From Staphylococcus lugdunensis (GTDB taxonomy: Bacteria > Bacillota > Bacilli > Staphylococcales > Staphylococcaceae), in assembly GCF_002901705.1 (NCBI RefSeq), contig NZ_PPPV01000016.1, positions 30,284 through 94,283 on the forward strand: a stretch of DNA of 64,000 nucleotides, in the 5' to 3' direction. A model generated the notes under the pieces. It was not told the origin of the DNA. It worked only from the letters and a program-made list of their open reading frames with translations, and searched no databases. Positions 42,373 through 52,372 of this stretch are shown here, piece after piece. Numbering within the stretch: the first letter of the stretch is position 1; each line of letters starts with the position of its first letter. The position numbers were made by a program, and so were the translations under genes.

Positions 42373-42909
42373 TTATTTACCAGTTTTACCTTCTTTACGG
42401 CGAACGTATTCACCTTGGTAACGAATTCCTTTACCTTTATAAGGTTCTGGAGGTCTTACTGCGCGAATGTTAGAAGCAATTGCTCCAACTTGCTCTTTAG
42501 ATACGCCAGATACTTTGATTGTAGTATTCTTTTCAACAGCAAATGTGATACCATTTTCTGCTTTAATTTCTACAGGGTGAGAATATCCCACATTTAATAC
42601 TAAATTAGTTCCTTGCATTTGAGCACGGTAACCAACACCAACAAGTTCAAGCGTTTTTTCATAACCTTGTGATACACCTTGCACCATGTTGTTTAATAAA
42701 GCACGAGTAGTACCATGAACTGTACGATCATCTTTAGAATCTGATGGTCTTACTACTTCGATAGTGTTTTCTTCTTGTTTAAAAGACATTTTTTCATCAA
42801 AAGTTCTTGATAATTCCCCTTTTGGACCTTTAACAGTTGCAGTATGACCATCAAATGTAACTGTTACGTCTGTAGGAATATTAATAATTTTCTTACCAAC
42901 ACGACTCAT
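42373..42909 (-). CDS. rplF: Large-subunit ribosomal protein uL6
   Basis: L6 (178 aa), near the factor-binding site of the 50S subunit. It starts [12 protein letters not shown], has two similar RNA-binding domains, and has the C-terminal motif [26 protein letters not shown]. Confidence 0.98.
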   Translation of the reverse strand: MSRVGKKIINIPTDVTVTFDGHTATVKGPKGELSRTFDEKMSFKQEENTIEVVRPSDSKDDRTVHGTTRALLNNMVQGVSQGYEKTLELVGVGYRAQMQGTNLVLNVGYSHPVEIKAENGITFAVEKNTTIKVSGVSKEQVGAIASNIRAVRPPEPYKGKGIRYQGEYVRRKEGKTGK

Positions 42910-42933
42910 GTTAGGGCACCTCCTTATTTATTA

Positions 42934-43332
42934 TTACCAAACGTATGCGATAATTTCTCCACCAACATTACGTTTTCTTGCTTCTTTATCAGTGATAACA
43001 CCTTCAGATGTAGAAACTAATGCGATACCTAAACCATTTAATACTTTAGGCACTTCGTTAGCTTTAGCATAAACACGTAAACCTGGTTTAGAAATACGTT
43101 TTAAACCTGTGATAACACGTTCGTTATTTTGACCATATTTTAGGAATAAGCGAAGAACACCTTGTTTATCGTCTTCAACGAATTCTACGTTTTTAATGAA
43201 ACCTTCATTTTTTAAGATTTCAGCAATTTGTTTTTTAATGTTTGATGCAGGTAACTCTAATTTATCGTGACGCACCATGTTAGCGTTTCTCACTCGAGTT
43301 AGCATATCTGCAATTGGATCTGTCATTGTCAT
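42934..43332 (-). CDS. rpsH: Small-subunit ribosomal protein uS8
   Basis: S8 (132 aa), a primary 16S rRNA-binding protein. It starts [18 protein letters not shown] and ends with [20 protein letters not shown], both family hallmarks. Confidence 0.98.
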   Translation of the reverse strand: MTMTDPIADMLTRVRNANMVRHDKLELPASNIKKQIAEILKNEGFIKNVEFVEDDKQGVLRLFLKYGQNNERVITGLKRISKPGLRVYAKANEVPKVLNGLGIALVSTSEGVITDKEARKRNVGGEIIAYVW

Positions 43333-43363
43333 TGATTGTTGCCTCCTTTCAGACTCTTAATAA

Positions 43364-43549
43364 TTACCAACTAGCTTTGCGTACGCCAGGAATTTGACCT
43401 TTATAAGCTAATTCACGGAAACAAATACGGCATAATTTAAATTTACGGTATACAGAATGTGGACGTCCACAACGTTCACAACGTGTGTATTCGCGTACTG
43501 CATATTTTTGTTTTTTTTGTTGCTTAGCAACCATTGAAGTTTTAGCCAC
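43364..43549 (-). CDS. rpsN: Small-subunit ribosomal protein uS14, zinc-binding type Z
   Basis: The 61-aa short S14 form (rpsZ/rpsN1 type) with two Cys-x2-Cys pairs (CERC and CRIC) that bind zinc. It ends [15 protein letters not shown]. Bacilli often keep a second zinc-free S14 elsewhere for zinc limitation; none is in this window. Confidence 0.98.
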
Positions 43550-43573
43550 TTAATTAGCCTCCTTTTTTAGAGA

Positions 43574-44113
43574 TTATTTACGAAATGGCATACCGAAGTT
43601 TGATAACAATTCACGAGCTTCCTCGTCAGTGTTAGCAGTTGTTACGATAACAATATCCATTCCTCTTACTTTGCTTACTTTATCATAATCGATTTCAGGG
43701 AAAATTAATTGTTCTTTAATACCTAAAGTGTAGTTACCGCGACCATCAAATGCTTTTTTAGAAACACCATGGAAGTCACGTACACGTGGTAATGAAACTG
43801 CGATTAATTTATCTAAGAATTCATACATTCTTTCACCGCGAAGTGTTACTTTTGCACCGATTGGCATACCTTCACGTAAACGGAATGTTGCGATTGATTT
43901 TTTAGCTTTAGTTACTAATGGTTTTTGACCAGTGATTAATTCTAATTCTTCAACTGCACTATCTAAAACTTTAGAGTTTTGAACAGCATCACCGACACCC
44001 ATGTTAACTACGATTTTTTCGATTTTTGGTACTTCCATTACTGAACTGTAGTTAAACTTTTTAACCAAGTTTTCAGTAACTTCTGTGTTGAATTTTTCTT
44101 TTAAACGGTTCAA
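43574..44113 (-). CDS. rplE: Large-subunit ribosomal protein uL5
   Basis: L5 (179 aa), a 5S rRNA-binding protein of the 50S central protuberance. Conserved pieces include [12 protein letters not shown] and the C-terminal [18 protein letters not shown]. It lies 25 bases after rplX. Confidence 0.98.
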   Translation of the reverse strand: MNRLKEKFNTEVTENLVKKFNYSSVMEVPKIEKIVVNMGVGDAVQNSKVLDSAVEELELITGQKPLVTKAKKSIATFRLREGMPIGAKVTLRGERMYEFLDKLIAVSLPRVRDFHGVSKKAFDGRGNYTLGIKEQLIFPEIDYDKVSKVRGMDIVIVTTANTDEEARELLSNFGMPFRK

Positions 44114-44138
44114 AGTGGATCCTCCTTTCGATTATTTA

Positions 44139-44456
44139 TTAATTATTAGATTTGATTTCTTCGCCTGACTTTTTAGCAATACGAACTTTTTTACCATCAA
44201 CAAATTTATAACCAACACGTGTAGGTTCATTTGTTTTAGGGTCTAATAATTGTACGTTAGAAACATGGATAGCTGCCTCTGTTTCTAAGATTCCACCTTC
44301 AGGATTTAATTGAGTTGGTTTTTGGTGTTTTTTAATAACATTTACACCTTCCACAACGACACGGTCTTTTTTAGGTTCAGTAGCAATAACTTTTCCTTCT
44401 TTACCTTTGTCTTTACCTGCGATAACTTTTACGTTGTCACCTTTTTTGATATGCAT
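44139..44456 (-). CDS. rplX: Large-subunit ribosomal protein uL24
   Basis: L24 (105 aa), an assembly initiator of the 50S subunit. The KOW motif is visible at the start ([20 protein letters not shown]), followed by [15 protein letters not shown]. Confidence 0.98.
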   Translation of the reverse strand: MHIKKGDNVKVIAGKDKGKEGKVIATEPKKDRVVVEGVNVIKKHQKPTQLNPEGGILETEAAIHVSNVQLLDPKTNEPTRVGYKFVDGKKVRIAKKSGEEIKSNN

Positions 44457-44492
44457 GTGGGCACCTCCTTAAATATTATGGTTATTGTTTGT

Positions 44493-44864
<372 letters not shown>

Positions 44865-44892
44865 TTAAACCTCCCTTATCTTTAATCTTGTA

Positions 44893-45156
44893 TTAAATAA
44901 TTACTGACTCTTCAACAATTTCTACTAAACGAAAACGTTTTGTTGCTGATAAAGGACGAGTTTCTTGGATTTTAACAATGTCTCCTAATTTAGCTGAATT
45001 GTTTTCATCATGAGTTTTGTATTTTTTAGAGTATTTTACACGTTTACCGTATAATTTGTGTGTTTTGTAAGTTTCTACTAATACAGTGATAGTTTTGTCC
45101 ATTTTGTCAGAAACTACTCTGCCAGTGTAAACTTTGCGATCATTTCTTTCACTCAC
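44893..45156 (-). CDS. rpsQ: Small-subunit ribosomal protein uS17
   Basis: S17 (87 aa), an OB-fold primary 16S rRNA-binding protein. It has the [17 protein letters not shown] start and the [20 protein letters not shown] motif. Confidence 0.98.
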   Translation of the reverse strand: MSERNDRKVYTGRVVSDKMDKTITVLVETYKTHKLYGKRVKYSKKYKTHDENNSAKLGDIVKIQETRPLSATKRFRLVEIVEESVII

Positions 45157-45173
45157 TTTTACAACCTCCTCTT

Positions 45174-45383
45174 TTATTGATTAGCCTTGCTTTGTTCAAT
45201 TTCTCTTTCACGAGCGACAGTTTTTAGACGTGCAATCGTTTTTCTTACTGTGCGAATACGTGCAGTTTCCTCTAATTGACCTGTAGCTAACTGAAAGCGT
45301 AGGTTAAAAAGTTCTTCTTTTGAAGATTTGATTTGTTCTTCGATTTCTGAAGTGGTTAAGTCTCTAATTTCCTTAGCTTTCAT
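45174..45383 (-). CDS. rpmC: Large-subunit ribosomal protein uL29
   Basis: L29 (69 aa), at the exit tunnel where trigger factor and SRP bind. I choose the ATG at 45383 ([17 protein letters not shown]), the universal L29 start, over an upstream in-frame codon at 45407. The start lies inside the 3' end of rplP (11-base overlap). Confidence 0.97.
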
Positions 45384-45807
45384 TTGTTTCACCACCCAAT
45401 TCTTCACGTTTTACAAACTTAGTTTTAACTGGAAGTTTGTGACTAGCTAAACGCAATGCTTCACGAGCAACTTCTTCTTGTACACCAGCAATCTCGAATA
45501 AGATACGACCTGGTTTCACAACTGCGATCCAACCTTCAACAGCACCTTTACCGGCACCCATACGAACTTCTAAAGGTTTTTTAGTATATGGTGTATGTGG
45601 GAAGATTTTAATCCAAACTTTCCCGCCACGTTTCATGTAACGTGTCATAGCAATACGAGCAGATTCGATTTGACGAGATGTAATCCAAGACGTTGTAGTT
45701 GCTTGTAATCCATACTCACCAAATGTTACATAGTTACCGCCTTTTGAACGACCAGTTGTTTTTGGACGATGTTGACGACGATATTTAACACGTTTTGGTA
45801 GTAACAT
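45373..45807 (-). CDS. rplP: Large-subunit ribosomal protein uL16
   Basis: L16 (144 aa) near the A-site tRNA. It starts [16 protein letters not shown]; the conserved [19 protein letters not shown] is present. It is 2 bases after rpsC and overlaps rpmC. Confidence 0.98.
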   Translation of the reverse strand: MLLPKRVKYRRQHRPKTTGRSKGGNYVTFGEYGLQATTTSWITSRQIESARIAMTRYMKRGGKVWIKIFPHTPYTKKPLEVRMGAGKGAVEGWIAVVKPGRILFEIAGVQEEVAREALRLASHKLPVKTKFVKREELGGETNES

Positions 45808-45809
45808 TA

Positions 45810-46463
45810 TTATTTTCCTCCTTCACTAGTGTTCTTAGTAGGAAGAACTTCTCCACGATAAATCCATACTTTAACGCCTAATTTACCATAAGTAGTGTCG
45901 GCTTCAGCATGTGCGTAATCAATGTCAGCACGCAATGTATGAAGTGGAACAGTTCCTTCAGAATATTGTTCGGCACGAGCGATGTCTGCGCCACCTAAAC
46001 GACCAGAAACTTGAGTTTTGATACCTTTAGCACCTAACTTCATAGCTCTTGAAATCGCTTGTTTTTGTACACGGCGGAATGATGCACGATTTTCTAATTG
46101 ACGTGCAATGTTTTCAGCAACTAAACGTGCATCGATATCAATTTTTTTGATTTCAACAACGTTGATGTGTACTTTCTTATCAGTTAAATTGTTTAATTTG
46201 TTACGAAGTTTTTCAATTTCTGAACCGCCTTTACCGATTACCATACCAGGTTTACCAGTATGAATCGCAATGTTAATTCGGTTAGCTGCACGTTCAATGT
46301 CAACGTGTGAAACTGATGCTTCTTTTAATTCGTTATCAATAAATTTACGGATTTTTAAATCTTCGTGTAGTAATGATGCAAAGTCTTTTTCAGCATACCA
46401 TTTTGCTTCCCAATCACGGATGATACCGACACGAAGTCCGATAGGATTAATTTTTTGACCCAC
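45810..46463 (-). CDS. rpsC: Small-subunit ribosomal protein uS3
   Basis: S3 (217 aa), part of the mRNA entry helicase site. The KH domain motif [13 protein letters not shown] (about residue 76) and the C-terminal [12 protein letters not shown] are intact. Confidence 0.98.
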   Translation of the reverse strand: MGQKINPIGLRVGIIRDWEAKWYAEKDFASLLHEDLKIRKFIDNELKEASVSHVDIERAANRINIAIHTGKPGMVIGKGGSEIEKLRNKLNNLTDKKVHINVVEIKKIDIDARLVAENIARQLENRASFRRVQKQAISRAMKLGAKGIKTQVSGRLGGADIARAEQYSEGTVPLHTLRADIDYAHAEADTTYGKLGVKVWIYRGEVLPTKNTSEGGK

Positions 46464-46486
46464 AGTGTTCCCTCCTTAAATAATTA

Positions 46487-46840
46487 TTAAGCTTCTTTAG
46501 CTTCTTCTTTTCCGTCACTTACGACGATAGTGATGTGGCTAGTACGTTTGTTAATTGCACTTGCACGGCCTTGTGCACGTGGACGGAAACGTTTTAAAGT
46601 TGGTCCTTCATTAGCATATGCTTCTTTAACAACTAATTCATCAGTGTTCATATCATAGTTGTGTTCAGCATTTGCTAAAGCGGACATTAATACTTTTTCA
46701 ATTACTGGTGATGAAGCTTTGTTTGTCAATTTTAAAATTGCAATTGCTTCAGCAGCATTTTTACCTCTGATTAAGTCAAGAACTAATCTTACTTTACGAG
46801 GTGCGATTCTTATAGTTCTAGCAACCGCTTTTGCTTCCAT
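46487..46840 (-). CDS. rplV: Large-subunit ribosomal protein uL22
   Basis: L22 (117 aa) lining the exit tunnel. It starts [20 protein letters not shown]; the tunnel-tip loop segment near [20 protein letters not shown], where macrolide-resistance changes arise in other bacteria, shows no obvious insertion or deletion. Confidence 0.98.
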
Positions 46841-46867
46841 TAGGATTTCCTCCTCTACTTATATATG

Positions 46868-47146
46868 TTATCTTCTTGTTTTCTTGTCGTCTGCTGCATG
46901 TCCTTTGAATGTATGAGTTGGAGCAAATTCACCTAATTTGTGACCAACCATATCTTCAGTAACATAAACAGGTACATGCTTACGTCCATCGTATACTGCA
47001 AATGTATGTCCAATGAAATTAGGGAAAATTGTAGAACGACGAGACCATGTTTTAATTACTTGTTTTCTTTCACTTCCGTCTTGAGCTTCAACTTTTTTCA
47101 TTAAATGATCATCGACGAAAGGTCCTTTTTTAATACTACGAGCCAT
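46868..47146 (-). CDS. rpsS: Small-subunit ribosomal protein uS19
   Basis: S19 (92 aa) of the 30S head. I place the start at ATG 47146 ([18 protein letters not shown]), the universal S19 start with GGAGG before it. An in-frame extension to 47194 would add 16 residues with no family support. Confidence 0.97.
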   Translation of the reverse strand: MARSIKKGPFVDDHLMKKVEAQDGSERKQVIKTWSRRSTIFPNFIGHTFAVYDGRKHVPVYVTEDMVGHKLGEFAPTHTFKGHAADDKKTRR

Positions 47147-47212
47147 TTGGGCGCCTCCCTTCTTATTGTGTGCGTGCAGCTTTACGCCGCACACCCAAAT
47201 AAGTTGATTTTA

Positions 47213-48046
47213 TTATTTTCTCTTACGTCCACGTACGATAAGTTTATCTGATGCTTTTTTACCACGACGTGTTTTCTTGCCAAGAGTTGGTTTACCCCAT
47301 GGAGACATTGGAGATGGTCTACCGATTGGAGCACGACCTTCACCACCACCGTGTGGGTGATCGTTAGGGTTCATTACAGAACCACGAACTGTAGGACGGA
47401 TACCTTTCCATCTTGAACGTCCTGCTTTACCTACGTTAACAAGTTCATGTTGTAAGTTACCAACTTGTCCAATTGTTGCTCGGCATGTTGATAGCACCAT
47501 ACGAACTTCACCAGAACGCAATCTGATTAATACGTATTTACCTTCTTTACCAAGTACTTGAGAGCTGGCACCTGCTGAACGCGCAAGTTGTCCACCTTTT
47601 CCTGGTTTTAATTCAATGTTATGGATGATAGTACCAACAGGTATGTTTTGTAATGGTAATGCGTTACCAACTTTGATGTCAGCGTCTTCACCACTTTCAA
47701 CTACTTGTCCTACTTCTAATCCTTTAGGTGCAATAATATAGCGTTTTTCACCATCTGCATATACTAATAATGCAATATTTGCTGATCTGTTTGGATCATA
47801 TTGAATAGAATCAACTTTAGCTGTGATTCCATCTTTATTACGTTTGAAATCGATAACACGGTATTGACGTTTGTGGCCGCCACCATGATGGCGTACTGTC
47901 AATTTACCTTGGTTGTTACGTCCCGCTCTTTTCGGTAGCGGTTGTAATAATGACTTTTCTGGAGTTGTTTTAGTAATCTCCGCGAAATCTAATGAAGTCA
48001 TATTACGACGACCATTTGTTATTGGCTTATATTTTTTAAGAGCCAT
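47213..48046 (-). CDS. rplB: Large-subunit ribosomal protein uL2
   Basis: L2 (277 aa), one of the oldest ribosomal proteins, needed for subunit joining and close to the peptidyl transferase centre. The motif [20 protein letters not shown], containing the key His, is intact. Confidence 0.98.
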   Translation of the reverse strand: MALKKYKPITNGRRNMTSLDFAEITKTTPEKSLLQPLPKRAGRNNQGKLTVRHHGGGHKRQYRVIDFKRNKDGITAKVDSIQYDPNRSANIALLVYADGEKRYIIAPKGLEVGQVVESGEDADIKVGNALPLQNIPVGTIIHNIELKPGKGGQLARSAGASSQVLGKEGKYVLIRLRSGEVRMVLSTCRATIGQVGNLQHELVNVGKAGRSRWKGIRPTVRGSVMNPNDHPHGGGEGRAPIGRPSPMSPWGKPTLGKKTRRGKKASDKLIVRGRKRK

Positions 48047-48077
48047 TGTCGCTTACCTCCTTATTGGTAATTTTATT

Positions 48078-48353
48078 TTAGTTAAATAAGTCGATTGATC
48101 CTTCTTTTAATGTAACAATCGCTTTTCTTCGTTTATTCGTATAACCTTGGTATCGGCCCATACGTTTTTTCTTAGGTTTATAGTTCATGATGTTGACATT
48201 TGCAACTTTAACGTCAAAGATTTCTTCAACAGCATCTTTAACTTGTGTTTTATTTACACGAGTATCAACGTCAAATGTATATTTTTCTTCTGCCATAGCT
48301 TCTGAAGATTTTTCAGTGATTACGGGGCGCTTAAGAATGTCTCTAGCTTCCAT
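48078..48353 (-). CDS. rplW: Large-subunit ribosomal protein uL23
   Basis: L23 (91 aa), the main docking site for trigger factor and SRP at the tunnel exit. It starts [20 protein letters not shown] and has [20 protein letters not shown]. It overlaps the rplD stop by one base. Confidence 0.98.
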   Translation of the reverse strand: MEARDILKRPVITEKSSEAMAEEKYTFDVDTRVNKTQVKDAVEEIFDVKVANVNIMNYKPKKKRMGRYQGYTNKRRKAIVTLKEGSIDLFN

Positions 48354-48976
48354 TATCCGAGCACCTCCTCAACTTTTTTAGCAGCTGCTTCAGTGATGAT
48401 TACACTGTCAGCACTTGAAATATCTAATACGTTTAAACCAGTCGCTGTAGTAACTTGTACTCCAGGAATATTACGTGCAGATAATGCTACGTTTACATCT
48501 TCATTTTCTGTCACTACTAAAACTTTTTTAGGTTGTTCTAATGTAGTTAACACGTTTTTGAATTCTTTCGTTTTAGGTGCTTCGAAACCAAAGCTATCTA
48601 CAACTGTGAATCCATTTTCTTTAACTTTGAATGACAATGCTGAACGTAACGCTAAACGACGCATTTTCTTAGGCATTTTATAAGCATAGCTTCTTGGAGT
48701 TGGTCCAAATACGATACCACCACCACGCCATTGTGGCGCACGAATCGTACCTTGACGCGCACGTCCTGTACCTTTTTGTCTCCATGGTTTACGTCCACCG
48801 CCACGAACTGCTGAACGATTTTTAACAGCATGTGTTCCTTGGCGTAATGAAGCACGTTGTAATGTAATTGCTTCAAAAAGCACGCTGTTATTTGGTTCAA
48901 TGCCGAATACTGCATCGCTAAGTTCTACTGAACCTGCTTTAGAACCGTCTACTTTTAATACATCATAATTAGCCAT
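48353..48976 (-). CDS. rplD: Large-subunit ribosomal protein uL4
   Basis: L4 (207 aa) with the tunnel-reaching loop [20 protein letters not shown], intact. In some bacteria L4 autoregulates the S10 operon through its leader; the leader upstream of rpsJ here shows a hairpin, but its role is unknown. Confidence 0.98.
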   Translation of the reverse strand: MANYDVLKVDGSKAGSVELSDAVFGIEPNNSVLFEAITLQRASLRQGTHAVKNRSAVRGGGRKPWRQKGTGRARQGTIRAPQWRGGGIVFGPTPRSYAYKMPKKMRRLALRSALSFKVKENGFTVVDSFGFEAPKTKEFKNVLTTLEQPKKVLVVTENEDVNVALSARNIPGVQVTTATGLNVLDISSADSVIITEAAAKKVEEVLG

Positions 48977-49004
48977 TATGCATTTTCCTCCTTTCGCTAC
49001 TTAA

Positions 49005-49667
49005 TTATTTATTACCTTTTTTAATTGAAGATTTAATTTCTACTAAGCCTTTTTTAGCTCCTGGAACATTACCTTTTACAAGGATAACGCCATTTTCAGT
49101 ATCAACTTGTACTACTTCTAAGTTTTGTACAGTCACTGTGTTACCACCCATACGTCCAGGTGCTTTTTGACCTTTAAATACTCTTGAAGCATCAGAAGCC
49201 ATACCTACTGAACCTGGTGCTCTGTGGAAATGAGAACCGTGAGCCATTGGTCCACGTGCTTGACCATGTCGTTTAATAGCACCTTGGAAGCCTTTACCTT
49301 TAGATACGCCTGTTACATCAATGATGTCGCCAGCTTCAAATGTATCAACTGAGACTTCTTGACCTACTTCGTATTCATCAACATTGACGTTTCTGAATTC
49401 ACGAATGAAGCGCTTAGGTGCTGTGCCTGCTTTTTTAGCATGACCTTCAGCTGGTTTCGTTGCATATTTGTTTGATTTTGCATCTTTTTTATATGCTTGT
49501 TTGTCTTCAAAACCTACTTGAATAGCATTGTATCCATCTACTTCTTCAGTTTTCTTTTGCAATACTACGTTTTGACTTGCTTCTACTACTGTAACTGGGA
49601 TTAATTCACCATTTTCTCCAAATACTTGAGTCATCCCAATTTTTCTTCCTAAGATTCCTTTGGTCAT
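49005..49667 (-). CDS. rplC: Large-subunit ribosomal protein uL3
   Basis: L3 (220 aa), close to the peptidyl transferase centre. It starts [16 protein letters not shown]; the loop [20 protein letters not shown], where linezolid or tiamulin resistance changes map in staphylococci, is present without a visible insertion or deletion. Confidence 0.98.
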   Translation of the reverse strand: MTKGILGRKIGMTQVFGENGELIPVTVVEASQNVVLQKKTEEVDGYNAIQVGFEDKQAYKKDAKSNKYATKPAEGHAKKAGTAPKRFIREFRNVNVDEYEVGQEVSVDTFEAGDIIDVTGVSKGKGFQGAIKRHGQARGPMAHGSHFHRAPGSVGMASDASRVFKGQKAPGRMGGNTVTVQNLEVVQVDTENGVILVKGNVPGAKKGLVEIKSSIKKGNK

Positions 49668-49694
49668 CGAAAGTCCACCTCCTAAAATTTTCTA

Positions 49695-50015
<321 letters not shown>

Positions 50016-50149
50016 TTATTCGTCTACATTTAAGTGATAGACTTCTCCACGAAAACTATCTGCCACAACGCCATGGCAAAGCGGCCGGGTGTGTCAGTAA
50101 CCTTTCGCTTCATCGCTTCTTACAAGTCCAACATTAGATATGATACAGT

Positions 50150-50175
50150 AAAAACCCATCTAATTCAAGGGGTTT
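50150..50175 (-). promoter_or_regulatory. Hairpin in the rpsJ leader, possible attenuator
   Basis: On the minus strand AAACCC pairs with GGGTTT across a 12-base loop (arms 50170-50175 and 50152-50157), followed by TT, about 40 bases after the expected transcription start. The shape is that of a weak terminator within the untranslated leader of the ribosomal operon. It could support L4- or NusG-type attenuation; nothing beyond the hairpin shows it. Confidence 0.4.
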
Positions 50176-50213
50176 CTGTAATTTTTCTAACCTTGTCTAA
50201 CACATACCTTTGT

Positions 50214-50242
50214 ATTGTACTTGATAATTACAGTCAGTTCAA
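50214..50242 (-). promoter_or_regulatory. Sigma-A promoter of the rpsJ ribosomal operon
   Basis: On the minus strand TTGAAC (50237-50242), a 17-base spacer, then TACAAT (50214-50219). Transcription would begin near 50207 and yield a leader of about 200 nt before rpsJ. The rest of the 352-base gap 50004-50355 holds this leader and the upstream region of the divergent gene. Confidence 0.75.
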
Positions 50243-50355
50243 CTGTTTTTCGCATTTTTAGTCATTAATTATTTAGGTAATATTAGTTTACAGCCTTTTT
50301 AATTTCTATATATCTTTTTTTTACATATAATATAGGTAAATGGAGGTGTCGTTAC

Positions 50356-50751
50356 ATGAAACATAGTATTAAAGTTACACTTTCACTTATTAGTGTATTT
50401 ATATTAGTATGTGAATTCTTTTATGGAATCCCCTTTTTAGGTGGAATGATTATCTTTAGTTATTTTTGGCAACCGTTATTATTTAATGCATTTTTATATT
50501 TAGTATTGGTTATAATCTTGCTTTTCGATAAACAAAATGCCATTAAGCCTATGCTAGTTATACCTTTAATTGGAATTGTCGGGTCACTTATTGCAATTCT
50601 TCCAATTATTGGGATGATTACGCATTGGATTTTATTCTTCTTGATGGTATTTTTCTTATTTATCGTCTTAAACGCTCCAACTTATCTACCTAATAAAAAT
50701 GCGCGTGTTGTTTATACACAGTATAAAGATGATAAACATGAGAATCGCTGA
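50356..50751 (+). CDS. Small integral membrane protein of unknown function
   Basis: A 131-aa hydrophobic protein with about four membrane segments (residues about 7-25, 28-55, 65-85 and 90-107) and a short charged cytoplasmic tail (QYKDDKHENR). No family recognised. GGAGGTG lies before the ATG and TATAAT (50326-50331) just upstream could be its -10. Divergent from the rpsJ operon. Its end is followed by a double-hairpin repeat. Confidence 0.8.
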   Translation: MKHSIKVTLSLISVFILVCEFFYGIPFLGGMIIFSYFWQPLLFNAFLYLVLVIILLFDKQNAIKPMLVIPLIGIVGSLIAILPIIGMITHWILFFLMVFFLFIVLNAPTYLPNKNARVVYTQYKDDKHENR

Positions 50752-50762
50752 TTTAATTAAAA

Positions 50763-50864
50763 CGGAGCGGGACAACATTCATTTTGAATTCGTAGTCCCG
50801 CCCCGACAAAAGGTTGGCTAAGATTGAAAAAACTTGGTATAAACGCATTTTCAATCAAGTCAAC
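50763..50864 (+). repeat. Double-hairpin intergenic repeat, copy A
   Basis: First hairpin: GGAGCGGGAC pairs with GTCCCGCCCC (50764-50773 and about 50794-50803). Second hairpin: GTTGGCTAAGATTGAAAA pairs imperfectly with TTTTCAATCAAGTCAAC (50813-50830 and 50848-50864). The element is the same, reversed, at 55608-55706. Both copies lie between convergent genes. Function is not known; it may act as a bidirectional terminator or be a miniature mobile repeat. Confidence 0.75.
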
Positions 50865-50882
50865 TATTGTCCATATGTAATT

Positions 50883-50924
50883 AAGATCCTAAAACATGAT
50901 TCATATGTCTTAGGATCTTTTTAA
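50883..50924 (+). terminator. Terminator between the membrane-protein gene and pbuG
   Basis: The arms AAGATCCTAA (50883-50892) and TTAGGATCTT (50910-50919) make a 10-bp stem followed on the plus strand by a T-run. It ends plus-strand transcription from 50356-50751; on the minus strand the T-run is weak, so use by pbuG is less certain. Confidence 0.8.
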
Positions 50925-50926
50925 TT

Positions 50927-52261
50927 TTAACCGTGTACAAACACGAAATATAAAATGAAGAGCACCATTAATACATACATGATTGGATGCACTTCTTTAT
51001 GTTTTTTAGTAATAAGCATTGTAATTGGGTAGAAAATAAAACCACACGCAATTCCAGTAGCAATAGAATACGATAAAGGCATCATGATAATTGTAATAAA
51101 CGCTGGAACAGCTACTTCGAACTTTTTCCAATCAATTTCAGCAAAGTTTGCCGCCATCAGTACCCCAACAACAACAAGGGCTGGTGTAGTAACAGCACTT
51201 GTTACAACTTGCATCAATGGGCTGAAGAATAATGCCAATAAGAAGCAACAACCTGTCACGATACTCGCAAATCCTGTTCTTGCTCCTACAGCAACACCAG
51301 AAGTAGATTCTATATATGATGTTGTCGTTGTCGTACCAAATATTGCACCGACGATCGTTGCTAGTGAGTCTGAAAATAATGCTCTACCTGCACGTGGGAG
51401 TTTATTATCTTTCATAATACCTGCTTGAGTTGCAACCGCAACTAATGTACCTGCAGTATCAAAGAAATCAATAAATAAAAACGTTAATATTACAATTAAA
51501 AATTGAATCGTAAACAGTTGTGATGGATCTTTAAATGCTTCGAAAGCTGCCCCAAATGTTGGTTTAATACTTGGAACATGTCCTACTATACCTGAAGGTG
51601 CATGAATAAGTCCCGTTACCATTCCAACAATTGCAGTAATCACCATTCCTATAAAAATTGAACCAGGTACTTTCTTAGCATATAAAATAACCGTTACAAC
51701 AATACCTAATATCGCTAATAATACTGGCCCTTCTGTTAACTTTCCAAGCGTTACAAGTGTGGATTTGTTTTTCACAATGATTCCAGCGCTTTGTAAACCA
51801 ACAAAGGTGATAAATAAACCAATACCAGCCGATACTGCCATTTTCATTTGATATGGGATGGCATTAATAATGACTTCGCGCCAACCAGAAATTGTCAAAC
51901 AGGCAAACACAATTCCTGAGAAAAGCACGCCTGTTAATCCGATTTGCCATGGAATACCCAAATTTAATACTACTGTAAATGCAAAGAAGGCATTTAATCC
52001 CATACCTGGTGCTAATGCAATAGGATATCTCGCTATCAATCCCATAAATAAAGAACCAACAAAAGCTGCTAAAGCAGTTGCTACAAAAATCGCTCCTTGA
52101 TCCATCTTCATGTCTGGAGTTACACCCTTAACCCCTGCAAGACTTAAGACATGTGGATTGACAGCCAATATATAAGCCATGGATAAAAATGTCGTTATCC
52201 CACCAATAATTTCCTTCTTATAATTCGTGTTATTTTCGTCAAATTGGAAATATTTTCTCAC
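50927..52261 (-). CDS. pbuG: NCS2-family purine permease (PbuG-like)
   Basis: A 444-aa transporter with about 12-14 membrane helices, of the AzgA/PbuG branch of the nucleobase-cation symporter 2 family, which imports hypoxanthine, guanine or adenine. The N-terminal FQFDENNTNYKKEIIGGITT followed by FLSMAYILAVNP and the TTTTTSYIESTSGVAVGART segment (about residue 313) are typical. A pair of PurR-box-like sequences upstream suggests repression by PurR. The precise substrate is inferred from the subfamily. Confidence 0.88.
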   Translation of the reverse strand: MRKYFQFDENNTNYKKEIIGGITTFLSMAYILAVNPHVLSLAGVKGVTPDMKMDQGAIFVATALAAFVGSLFMGLIARYPIALAPGMGLNAFFAFTVVLNLGIPWQIGLTGVLFSGIVFACLTISGWREVIINAIPYQMKMAVSAGIGLFITFVGLQSAGIIVKNKSTLVTLGKLTEGPVLLAILGIVVTVILYAKKVPGSIFIGMVITAIVGMVTGLIHAPSGIVGHVPSIKPTFGAAFEAFKDPSQLFTIQFLIVILTFLFIDFFDTAGTLVAVATQAGIMKDNKLPRAGRALFSDSLATIVGAIFGTTTTTSYIESTSGVAVGARTGFASIVTGCCFLLALFFSPLMQVVTSAVTTPALVVVGVLMAANFAEIDWKKFEVAVPAFITIIMMPLSYSIATGIACGFIFYPITMLITKKHKEVHPIMYVLMVLFILYFVFVHG

Positions 52262-52327
52262 CGTAAAATGCTCCTTTTAATAAAATACTTTAATAGTTTA
52301 ATACCTATTAGTAGAAAAAACAATAGC

Positions 52328-52371
52328 AAATACGAACTTTATTATTATAAAGTCTCATTTTGTTCGAATTA
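52328..52371 (-). promoter_or_regulatory. Putative PurR operator and promoter of pbuG
   Basis: Two PurBox-like sequences in inverted orientation, cores CGAAC (52333-52337, plus strand) and its reverse complement GTTCG (52362-52366), lie 24 bases apart, about the PurR arrangement. AT-rich flanks fit the AWWWCCGAACWWT consensus with one or two mismatches each. A TATAAT (minus strand, 52344-52349) lies between them. No purine riboswitch is seen here. Confidence 0.5.
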
Positions 52372-52372
52372 T

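Noticed and set aside
52262-52372. Purine riboswitch before pbuG
   Set aside because: The gap is about 110 bases and lacks the aptamer stems and conserved loops; a PurR-type operator fits better.
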